Assembly: GCA_015183035.1 (NCBI GenBank)
Contig: JACZZP010000010.1
Coordinates: forward strand, 2,356,001 to 2,420,000
Direction: 5' to 3'
DNA length: 64,000 nt
Source: Meloidogyne chitwoodi
Lineage: Eukaryota; Nematoda; Chromadorea; Rhabditida; Meloidogynidae
Made by a program: the position numbers and the translations under genes. Positions within the stretch are counted from its first letter, which is position 1, and every line of letters starts with the position of its first letter. The notes beneath the pieces are model-generated. The model did not search any database, was not told the DNA's origin, and worked only from the letters and a program-made list of their open reading frames with translations. Of this stretch, positions 37,142 through 48,300 are shown piece by piece.

Positions 37142-38557
37142 TTATTGTACTTTTTCTTCAAGCAACTTCAATTTACTGGCATTTTTGCGTGGAGGTAACA
37201 CAATGTTGGCGCCGTGATCTCGTTGTTTGTGAATCTAACAAAATAATTTTTATATTTTCGTAAATTTAGATAAATCAAACCAATAATGTACGATTTTGAC
37301 AAAAACCGCGTGAGCATTCTGTGCATTTGAATGGCTTCTCTTTGGCGTGAGTGAACCTAGGTTGTTTTTAAATAATATTTTTATTAAAACTTTGTACACT
37401 AGGAATAAATACAAACTTGTGATCTCGCAGATGATCTTGCCGGCGGAAAGACTTCTCACATTCATCACATGGAAATGGTCGCTCATTAGTATGTGTGCGC
37501 TCGTGGATACTGTTAGGTATTTTTAACTTCAAATTTCGGGTATTGGGAAATTTCAACCCTTGGGGAATTATATGTCTTGTATATAAAACTCACAGAAGAT
37601 TATAAGATTTTGTGAAATGGCGCTGACAGTAGCGACAAATAAATTGCTTGCGTTGCCGTCGTCCACCTCCTGAGCGACGTGTTGGCGTGACTTCAGCTGT
37701 CGAAGGGACAAATCGTTTTCCAATTTTGCTTAATTTTAAATATTTTATTGTTTAAAGCGCTCAGCCATAAGTTTTCTAAGCCCAAATCCTTTAAAAGGAG
37801 TATTACGTCTTGGGCTGCATGGTTGACTTGATAGAAATTTGTTGTTTACTTAGCACGTCTGCAGCAGCTGCTTTAGCAATTACAACTGCTGCTTCAAAAA
37901 GCGTCGAAGAGGTTGTAGGCATTGCTTTTGTATTATCCGATGCATGTCCATCCAGCTCTAATGTTTTCCTTTTAATATTCTCATCTTAATTTAAATTTTG
38001 TGTATTAATAAGGGGAAAATATTACCATTGTTGTTTTGTGGATTGCTAAGAATGCACGAGGCAATATCGGTAAAGTCAAATTTTTTGGTGACATTTGTTT
38101 CATTTTTAATATTGCTGTGTGATATTAAACAGCTATTGTTTATACACATTTTTGGAGCTAGATCTATATGTGTTTGCATAAAAGGTTTATTCTGTATGTA
38201 AAGCATCCATCGAATTAGTTCCTGTTGTTTCTGATGTATAATAGGAAATTGTGGGAAAATGCTGTTTGTAGGATGGTGGTTAGTTTGTTGATGTGGAATA
38301 GAATTGGCTGTTTGTGGTGCCAGATTTCGTAAGGCAAGTAGTGAAGAAAGTAAAGCCGACGGAGGGTGTAAATATGGCAAAGGAAAAATACTGGATGAGA
38401 ACGTTGAGGGTGTCGTACTCAATAATTTAAGTGTTGAATTGGTATCAAAGTGAATCGTTGGTGAGAAATGTTGAATGGTAATTTGTGATGTGTTATTGTG
38501 TTGTCGTTTGCGATTTTGTTTATTATGGTGCTGGTGAGGCTGGTTAGGAAAAATCAT
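37142..38557 (-). CDS. odd: Odd-skipped-related C2H2 transcription factor
   Basis: About six exons on the minus strand. The first, from ATG 38557, encodes a His/Pro/Asn-rich region of about 185 residues without clear structure. The C-terminal half carries three C2H2 fingers typical of Odd/OSR proteins: [20 protein letters not shown], then [20 protein letters not shown] with [10 protein letters not shown], then [20 protein letters not shown]. The [17 protein letters not shown] finger and the TGEKP-like linkers are the family hallmark. Introns fall inside the finger region. Family members pattern gut, joints or mesoderm-like tissues; nematode members act in gut development. The basic C-terminal tail is [17 protein letters not shown]. 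The ATG directly follows a TTATTCTCAG acceptor, so either trans-splicing or an upstream exon is possible. Confidence 0.85.
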
Positions 38558-41500
38558 CTGAGAATAATTTTAGTATAATTAATAAGATTGCATTGAAATT
38601 TTATTTAATATATACATCAACAATATTGTTTTGTAGATTTTTATGTTAATGTTCGTTAGCCGTTTCTGCTGCCACATTTAATTGCTAGCCAAAAAGGGAC
38701 CGTTTTAAGCAATTTTTTATCCTTTTTATATGCTTTTTTACACTTGTTCTATTTACCCCATTCCCAACCATTGGGCCAATTTCCGGCAAGGCTAAAAATT
38801 TCAATGCGCGCCGCTGCTGCGCATAATCAGGCGGCGGCTCTTGCGAATGACAAAAAACATCAATCAAAGAAACATGGCGGAAAAGTATATTGCGATTTGA
38901 AATGTGCGAGAATTAAAAAAGAAATAAAGAATAGCTGTAATTTAAATTTTCCATAGCTGTAAGAATGTAAATTTTCAGATGTGAAGTACAAATTTGTTAT
39001 CTTTTGAAATTTTGATCTTTAATAATCCTGTTCAAAATAAATATTTGGTTCTAAAATTAGTAAAAACATTGAAGATTTATAATTAATTGAATATTAGAAA
39101 GATAATCATAACGATTCGCTTGAACTATCACGAAAATAACGGGTCATAAAATTTATCAAAAATAACCATGAAATGATTTGACAGTAGCATGACCGCGGCA
39201 TCCTTTTGATGTAAGGAATCTCTTATCATTATATATAAAAGAAAGTTTTCTCACTTATATTTAAACGAGGGTTCAATTGAATGATTAAGGTGATAATTAT
39301 TATCGCGGGAAATATGAGTAATTAAAAAAATAATGGATTGAAAAACAGACATTAGGCAGATGTTTTCAATATTTAAAAGCTGTTTAAGAGAATTACAATA
39401 CATTAAGTATAAAAATTATGAAATATATAAATTTTTGCTGATTTATATGTTTTAAAAAATAAGGAATTCGTTGACAGTTTACGCAAGCGTTTGTAATAAA
39501 AAGGTTTAGCGGGAGCCAGCCAAACTTTGTTGTTTGTCATGTTTGATATAGTGATTCTTTTATTCCGATTTTTCTTATAACAATAAAAAATTTAGGCAAA
39601 ATGGAAAAGAGTTAGTAGTATTTATAACTTTTGGGCAATAGTGAAACACGGTGGCAAAAAAGTATTTGATAGGGCGGAGTTTTTTTCGGTCGCGGGAGTA
39701 AACAGTGAGTGGTGAATATTGTGGAAGCGACGATAGAATAAAAGTGGATGTGGCTGGGTAAACGGGAGGAAGAAGGTCTTGTACTATTCATCATTCTTTT
39801 GGCGATGGGCGTTGCGGTTCAGTAGTTGGTTGTCTCTGATTGGTTTTTAAGGCGCACCTTTCAATGAAAAATTCTTTGTTCAAATTACTCATATTCCTAA
39901 GGCTAATTTCCATAAAATTTGAAAATAAGTTTTTGATTACTATTCTACATTATTTTTCTTATTAATTTAATATCCTTTTTATCGTTCTCTCTTAACTTCC
40001 TAGTTCTTTTATCTATGAGTTCTTTTTTTAATTTTTTCCCTTATTTTATTAAAAACATCTACAACTCTTCAATTTCCTTTCCCTTTCATGGGCATTTAGA
40101 TTTTATGATCCCGATGACCTGCTCACTTAAAAAGCGCGCACGGCAAATTGGCCCAAAGCTAAAGGTCTCTTTAATAAAATAAATGAGATGTGATGATAAT
40201 TTATGACAAAAAGCCCACATTAAAGGAACCATAAATTTAATTTATTTTTCCTTTTAACGTTTTCATCATTTTTTTATCTTTTTTTCTTTATAATTATTTT
40301 TTGCGAGGTAAAATAATCGACAAAAAATAGTATTTTTTGTTGGTCATACCTTTTTTTAATAAGATGATTCTTTTTTAATTTTATATTAAAAGCCAAATTT
40401 TTTGGCAACGTTTACTATTTTATTCCATTTCATTTTAATATCTTCATTCTTTTATTTTTCTATTTAAATATTTTTTATTCAACCTTTTGTGAGTTTTTAT
40501 GCCAATCGGTAAATATTTCATTCTTTTCTTTTGTTAATAAGCTGACTTTCCTCAACATAGCACCTTTCATTCTACAGTAGCTGGTACTAAATACAATAGC
40601 TAATACTTTCTTAAGTAATATTTGCTTTCTTTTCTTTTCCAATCGTTTTTCTGTGGCTTTTCGCACTACTACTCTCGATTAGAGTAAAAGAATCTATTTT
40701 CATTGCTTTTCAGATTTTTAATTTAATTATTTTTTTACTTTGGATTCTATGATATTTTTTGTCCAATACATTGTTGTTGTTGTCTCTGAATTTGACAATT
40801 ATCTCCCAATTTGTCGTATCTTCTCATGTTGCTGGTTTGCCATCGGCAAATTGGAAAAATAAAAAAGAAATGAAAGAACTGTCTAATGCCTTATACCAAC
40901 TTTGTTGTTTCTCTTTGCCTTTGGCGGATGCGATTTTTGGCACTTGGACCACAAAGGCATTCATTCACTTTAAAATGAAATAAAGGGCAAAATTTGGGTA
41001 TATTTAGATATAATAATACTTAGTTATTATAAATAAAGGACACAATGTTTATAATATTTGAGCGGTATTTTATTGGATATCATTTTTAAAAGTTTTTAAT
41101 CTAACAATAAGTGCTTTGTTTGATCAAAAAATATATAAACATTGCCTGACCTAATTATCAATCTGTTTGAATGGCCCTTCTTACAATTAAAACATTTAGT
41201 TTTTTGGTTAAACAGAAAAATGCTTATCAATTCAGTCAATCTCTACATTTAGCGCCCATTTGCTAATCCTCTTCAATGTTTTGTTTATATGTATGTACAT
41301 TTATCTAATAACCTGACCAATCACGAGCTGTTAAATCGTGGATTAATGAATAAGAGTATTTATAAAGATTAAGCAAGGTTATTAAAGAATTAACAAAGTT
41401 AAGAATAAATAAGTAATGGCCAATAAACATTAAAGTAAATATTTAAAATTGCATGATTAATTTTTTTGATAATAATTTATTTAAGAATTGTGAAAGTTAT

Positions 41501-42443
41501 TTTAATGAAAAAAATTTTAAATTACAAACTTTCAATTAAAATATGCTCTGAAAAAATAAATATTTTAAAGAATATAATTGAATATTTCAAATTTTCTTTT
41601 TTGTATTTATCGTTATTATATTTTGTTATTTCGTTTCTTCCATGTACCTTTCCGTTATGTTGAATGTGCGGCCATAAAATAACGATGATGATATGTCCTT
41701 ATTTGTGTACCGCGATTGGCGGCGACAAACATTCACAAAAAAGCCAAGATGCGCTCGCTTCAACCTTTAACTGCTAATCTTGCAAAGCGGAAAAAGAGAT
41801 ATTTCCTCCCTCATCATATTTTTCTTAGTTGCCTTTTGTCATCATTTTACCACATTATGAGCCGATGATGCTTTCTCAATTTCTCGATGCCGATTAAGAG
41901 ATCCTGCGATCGATTGCAAAAATCGCGCATCATGTGCTTTGCTTTAACGATTTGTTTGAACAAGGCTTATTTGAAAAATTGTTTTAAAGCAAGAAATGGT
42001 CTGGAGTGTGAAAGAGAGAAATTTCATTGAATATAAACACTCACCCACCCTTATTTAGGTTATTAAAGTTTATTTTAAAAAAAAATCCTTTTATTTGATA
42101 AAAGTATATGATTTAAAAGATAAAAGTTATTTCATTACTTGTTATTTTTCTCCGTTGTTTAGGGAAATTCAATATTTCTTTGAATGTGTTAGTGAGGTTA
42201 AAATTTCGTTTTAGAAAAATTAACTAAATAGAACTTATGAGAATTTTCAGGTATTATAAAATCCTTTAAGGTGTTTCATGAAAGTAACCTTGTGGTTTTG
42301 ACTTATTAAGTATTAAGAAAAAACCGATAAAAAACCCAAATTAGTTATATATATGTATAAATATGTTCTTTATCGGGACGAGCGAACAAATAAGAGGCTA
42401 TGGGTTGCAAATATATTTCCAATTGCATCATTAATTATCAAAT
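38558..42443. other. Long non-coding stretch upstream of the odd-skipped gene
   Basis: Nearly 3.9 kb lack a supportable exon. GC-richer islands stand out in AT-rich sequence: 38745-38880 (TTGGGCCAATTTCC), 39640-39870, 40120-40165 (AATTGGCCCAAAGC) and 41670-41950 (GATCCTGCGATCGATTGC). The first and third share an inverted TTGGGCCAATT/AATTGGCCCAA core. Their position fits cis-regulatory elements of the transcription factor gene, but that is inference. An ORF at 40759-40983 has a hydrophobic start but no in-frame ATG. Confidence 0.4.
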
Positions 42444-42825
42444 TTAATAGAAGCGAATTGATGGTTCCAGTCGAGTCCATTTCTTTTGTACTTGACCTAC
42501 ATTGCTTTGTTCTATTCCATTCAGATGAGAGCCTTTAACAGTCTGTGGTGCAGGTCTCCAAACTGGCATAGATCCATAGTCTGACCAAGGGCGAGTTATC
42601 AGGAATAAAGGCTGCTGCTCCAATTCCATTTTATCATCTGAGGATAGCGATTCCACTTTGTGTTTTGATATTAGAAGAACAATAGCTTTAAGTGTGTTAA
42701 ATGTTTTTAGTTTTTGAAAAATATAATAATAATTTTAAAATAATAATTTATTTTAAAATTAACTTACCAAAAATTGTTATGAGTTTTAAGTGCCAATTAA
42801 AAGAATTGCTTATATTTGAGTTCAT
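42444..42825 (-). CDS. Small secreted protein, 99 residues, family unknown
   Basis: Two exons, 42825-42768 and 42685-42444, join in frame over an 82 bp GT-AG intron with donor GGTAAGTT. The protein begins MNSNISNSFNWHLKLITIFA and continues with IVLLISKHKVES, a good signal peptide. The mature part of about 70 residues is acidic at first (ESLSSDDKMELE) and then aromatic and Pro-rich (LITRPWSDYGSMPVWRPAP). A KK pair precedes the last eleven residues, WTRLEPSIRFY. There are no cysteines. It could be a neuropeptide precursor or a secreted effector; the dibasic site and the Arg-Phe-Tyr end suggest the first, but weakly. No neighbour on the same strand informs its role. Confidence 0.6.
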
Positions 42826-45300
42826 TTTTGACAGCTGCTTTATTATACAACACAGGAATAAGAGAGCTTAAGTTTCACTAAACTTCTGAAAAGTGAAGAT
42901 TTTTTTTTTAAATAAAAATATTATTTATATAGAGGAACTAAATTTGAATGGCTATGCTTATTTAAAGATTATATATATTAGTGAGTCTTTAAAAAAAGAA
43001 TTGGAGTCCCTATTGTCTAGTCAAATGCCTTTTTTCTTTTTAATAGGGTGTGAACTAAAATGGGATGAGATTGATATTCACGGAAACTTTAATATTATAT
43101 ATTAAAAAAGGCTTTTTCATAAAAGATTAATGAAAACTTATTTTTTATGCTTTATGGGAATTTATTTTTAATCTTTTCAGTTAAAAATGATAGTTAAATT
43201 TAAAATTACAACTATTATTAAGCTTTATTTTCTATTCCTTTTGGATTTTTTTGCTGAAATATTAAGAATTTCAGCATAATAACTTTAAGACAATGAGAAC
43301 ATTATGCTAATGAAAATGGTGGATTTGGTTAATGAAAAGTTTTTTTAAAAAGCATTTAGGTTTTATATATGGAAATGAGTTAATAATAGTTATTTTTAGC
43401 AAATTTGGCCAATTCATAAAATGACCGCATTTGGGGAGTGAAGCAATGATTTTTGAGCGCACAAAATATTTATATTTCTACGTTTCTATACACATTTTTG
43501 ATGTTTATTCACAATCCTGCTTTCCTCTTTTAGAAGCATATTTGATGAAAAGCTTCCAACAAAAGAGCGACTGCCTAATAACGCTATCCAATAAAGCATA
43601 ATAATGTTGGCACATTTTGAATGGAACTGTTGGATGGAGGTGAAGTTTCGAATTGCCTTTTAGGAAATAAGCATAAATGGGTCTGAACACGGAAAGGGGA
43701 AAAATGAGAGCCTTATATTGATAAAACATATTCATCTGTATAAAACGTGAGGCATAATGCTTTTTTCGCCTCATGGCAAACATTGTTTGAATATCAATTT
43801 AAATTATTAAAGTGGGTTAAGTTTGGAAACATTTTGCTATGTTTTTAAGTAAATGAAAACCCTTCCCCTCCAAAAATGAGACAATTAGTTTTTCATGTAA
43901 ATGTTTATAATTTTAATGGGTGTATATTTTAACTTAAATCATTTGTCGATGAATTAAATAATAGAGGAACATTAATGTCGCCAATGGCACTAGTAACATA
44001 GCAGCTATTTGTTTATTCAACAATCGAATGGATTTAATAATTGTTTGTTGCACTAATTTAATTGACTGCTGCTATTACATAACCGCTTTCCGAGTTAAAA
44101 ATTTTCTATTTTTTAATATGTATGAATAACATTTACTCAAGCGATAATTTGATTTTAACATTTGGAAATGAGTAAATTACTTTTAGATAGCGCGTGGGAT
44201 TATTTTTATATAAGTAACAATATTAAGTAATTTGACAATTATACGTATAATAATTATGTACGTCCTGGAAGTAGTACTGACGTATGGACTTAATAAGACA
44301 ATTGTTAAACTATCATGTACTAACTATTTGCTTTATCCATTAGCATGGAAACGTTAAAAGTGCGTTTTAAAATGAATTTTTTAAGGGAAAATTTTTTTAT
44401 AATTCTAATTAGATATTTCCAACTGTAATATATAAATTAAATATTTCGAACTCTTTTAAAACTCGCATCAGGTGAAAAGTTTATGTTAAGCTTAAAGTTG
44501 AAAAATAGTTTAAAAAATAAAAGGCAGGTGTTTCCTTTATTGTATGTATGTATGTTTTTTACGGTGTTATTATTTTTCTCCAGAAGTATTGTGAATAAAT
44601 TTTGGTTTGGTTAAAAATGATTTATACATATTAGCTAAATATCTAACAAAATGATGATTTTTTTTATTCCGATTTAGAAAAGATCATTAAAACACAATTG
44701 AAAATTTAATATAAATTTAAAGAGTGATTATTAATTTTATAAGGGATCAACTGCGTTATGAAGAGTTAATACCAGATGGAAAACATCTGGCAACTTTTAT
44801 CTACGTTTAAATTTCTTCATTAAACCAAAATGTTACAACACCAAGTTCCAGTTTTAATCCCTCCACTGTTCATGTTCTCATTGGTATGACATAGTATGAT
44901 ATAAGTACATATCTATTTCCTCTTCGTTCCCCTTCTCTCACTAAATGGACTGTTGACTGCAGCGTAACTAATACATGTCTTGCCTCTCTTGTTATAATTC
45001 CCCTGTCATGTCGTTAGCAGCGGTCTTCGCCAACAACATTCCGATCGATTGGGGCTTTCATTCATTAGTCAAACTTTGTCGTTTCAATGTATCCTCCTGC
45101 GTACAAAAAGAATGCAGTTTTCGTTCAGTTTTCGTCAAATGGCGAAATAGTATGTAATATTTTTATCGTTTTAAACATAACTTACTGCTTATAATTGTTC
45201 TAAAATTCTTTAGGTTTTTTCCAAAATTTTAATTTTTCCTTCTACTTACACATATAAATTTATTTTTAGCGTATTTCATGTTGATCTAGAATTTGTGTAA
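42826..45300. other. Non-coding AT-rich region
   Basis: I see no supportable gene. There is a short TGTATGTATGTATG microsatellite near 44543 and a GC-richer block at 44930-45140 (GTTAGCAGCGGTCTTCGCC, then CCGATCGATTGGGGC) just upstream of the next gene, which may be its promoter. ORFs at 43505-43783 (minus) and 44975-45157 (plus) lack splice or family support. Confidence 0.4.
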
Positions 45301-48300
45301 ATGGATAATTCATCATCTTCTCAAATTCTTAATCAAATATTTGGCCATACATCGTTAGGTTTGTATTTAAAAGTAATTACTTTTACACATTGGACACTGA
45401 TTTAATTCTAAATAGGATTAATTATTCATATTTAAAGGTGAGCAACAAAACCTCCCAATGATTTCGACCGGAGGGAGGAATCAGTATGTAGAAATTGATC
45501 GTTTTGAAACAGAGAAACAATTAAAAAATTGGTTGCAAACACAAGGCAGGAAATGGGGAATGTGAGTTTGAAATTAATAATTCTTTCTTATCGTTATTTT
45601 TAGTGTTCAGAAAGGCCGTGTCACAATTGAAGATGTTTCTCGTCATATTTAGAAGCGTTAATTCTTCTTACGTTTAGATCATCGACCAATATGCATGCAT
45701 CTTTCGTCGACGCAAAGGTTATTGTTGTCGAGTGCAAATGCGTGTTCGACACAATCGGCGGAGTGGTCACAAAATTGTGGAGGTAGATTGACTCAAAATT
45801 ACCTGGAATGATGTTTCCATAAGTATCTTCATTTGTACAATATTTTAAATTTAAACATGACGCATTTATTTTACTTATGACAACTTTACTCGATACAAAA
45901 TGAAGGGGAGATTTACCCAAATTTTTCTTACCATATATATAATAGGTTTTGCCTGTTCCACATGATCACAATTTTTACGGGCCATTGATGGTTCCAAATG
46001 AATTTGACGATGGCACATTTGTAAACCAATCATCGAAGCCTCTCAGCAGTGAGCTGTCGTGTGATAAACTTCAGGATGTCCACAATACAAGTCACTACAT
46101 TTTGCACTTAAATATTTAAAATAAAATTCAGATTTATATATGTTATTTTATAGATTCAAGTAATTCAGCATTTGAACAAAATAATGAAAATCTTGAATTA
46201 AAACAAGAAATTAATTTTTCTTCGGAAAATAATCAAAGTGATGGGGAAGAAGTAAATGCTCATCAGAATCTACCAATTTCATCTGAAGAGCAATCTTTTT
46301 CACAACCAATGGAAATGCTCTGGTCCAACCTCTTGGACAATCATACTATTAATTTATTTGATAATGTTGATAACAATTGCAGTGGAGTTAATGTATCACA
46401 ACCAAATCACAAAAAACCATTTTATTTCTGCGATCAATTAGAGCATGGGGATGGTGTCAACGAGCGAGAAGATGCTCAAACACAAAATTTAAATGAGGAA
46501 TTTTTTAACTCAATTGTGGAGAAAGTTGCGGTTAGTAAGTTTATTGAAAAAATGTGGAATTTTATATTAAAAAATATTGAACATAAATTTTTAAAATATC
46601 CTTAAATACAATAATCTCACGAATTTACTTTAGGGTCATTTCTCTGTATATATTGATTCGAAATTTGACGCTATTATTGGTGCCATTAGTACACTCACCA
46701 GGAATGTCGATGAATTGAAGCACTCATTTAACTCAATTACAAAAATGCAACAGCAACAAAATCAAGTGCAGCATCGACACCCAATATCAACTTCACTGAA
46801 TAATTCAGGATCATTTGATAAACAATTGGCTACTTCTAGGATTGCCACATTTTTTAGGCATCATCGTCCGGTTTGTCAAAGTGCAATTCCAGTTAAGACA
46901 ACATCTGTTCAATCACAACAACATTGCAATTCACAAGTTTGATTTTAAAATTTAATTTTTCCGTAAAATATTATTTAACTTTTCAGAATTTGACAACCCA
47001 GTATTGTCCGATTAATGAGAGGTTATTTTTGTATAAATATATCTTTTAATAAATAAATTACTATACAACAGTCATCAATGTAACGATCTAAATAGTTTAA
47101 AATCGGAGGATAATGAATTAACAAGACTTGTCGAAAGGTCGAAGAAGAAATTTACATCGAATTCAGATCAAGCTGGGAAACTTATGCCATCTTCCTCAGT
47201 AAGTTCCTCATTGCCTGATGGATTAACATTGTCTAAACCGCAGAAGCCCAATCCCCCGAACAAATTTAACTCCATCAAATTTATAAACAACACAATGGAG
47301 AGCCGAAAATCAAGACACGCATACAGACAGCGACGTCGAGAATTATCTTATAAATTTATGAAGGAAGTTGGGATGATGGTAAGGAAAGGTCACGGCGGGT
47401 TAAATGGGAAATCTAACCGTCTCGCTTTCAATTGGAAATTTCTTACCACACTCTCTCATTTTTCCTCTCTTTCATTTATTTAATCTCTCATTTTAAACAT
47501 TACTCTCGTTTCCGTTTTGAGGTTTTGACTTTTGAAACCCTATATTTCGAAAACTTTTCATACTATTTAAAATCCGCTCTACAATTTCATAGATTATTGT
47601 TTTAAGATTCTAATAAAAAATTTTTGTTTATTTTTATACACTTTTACAAAAGTTAATACACAATGAATTTCTTTAAGTTTAGATGAAAACTAGATCATTT
47701 TCTAAGCGAAAACTCGACGCTATTAATATCCGATGGATCAAACAACAAGAGAAACAACAAAAAAATGTTTCAAAATTATCTAAAGCAAATAAATATAGAA
47801 TGGAAGCAAGTAAACAGAACAAAGGATCAAGAGGTTTTTTTGGTTTTTTATAATCTTTTAATTTTAATTTAGTTCAAACATGTTCTGAAGAAAGTTCCAG
47901 TGAAACTTGTAGCAAAACCAAGGATGTTGGTATTCAGACAATCCCTCAAATGAAATCAATCAGGACGCAAACACTTCCTCGAATGAAAAGTGTTTGTACT
48001 CAGACACAAACATTTCCTCAATTGAGATCTGTTGGTACACAAACAGAAAGTAAAGGAAAAAATGTGGCTATTCAGACTATAACGAATCAGAGAAGCAAGG
48101 AAACACAAACTTATCCTGAATTTCTTCAATCAGATAATTCATCTCCAAATGAACAACGTAGATTAGGTATATGAACGTTTTTAAACAACAAATTTAGACG
48201 AAAAATCGAAAAACTATTGCAACAAAAAACCACTACAACCATTGGAAAATTTAACTTCAAGACGGTCGAATCAGATAGCAAAGAGGATTTCTAATGAAAT

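Noticed and set aside
40759..40983. Signal-peptide-like plus-strand ORF (TLLLLSLNLTIISQF)
   Set aside because: No ATG in frame (TGA lies just upstream) and no acceptor that would supply one.
43505..43783. 92-codon minus-strand ORF starting with ATG
   Set aside because: No acceptor, no family and no exon partner; length is within chance for this composition.
44975..45157. 60-codon plus-strand ORF MSCLSCYNSPVM
   Set aside because: Likely 5' flank of the FLYWCH-like gene; no splice into it keeps frame.
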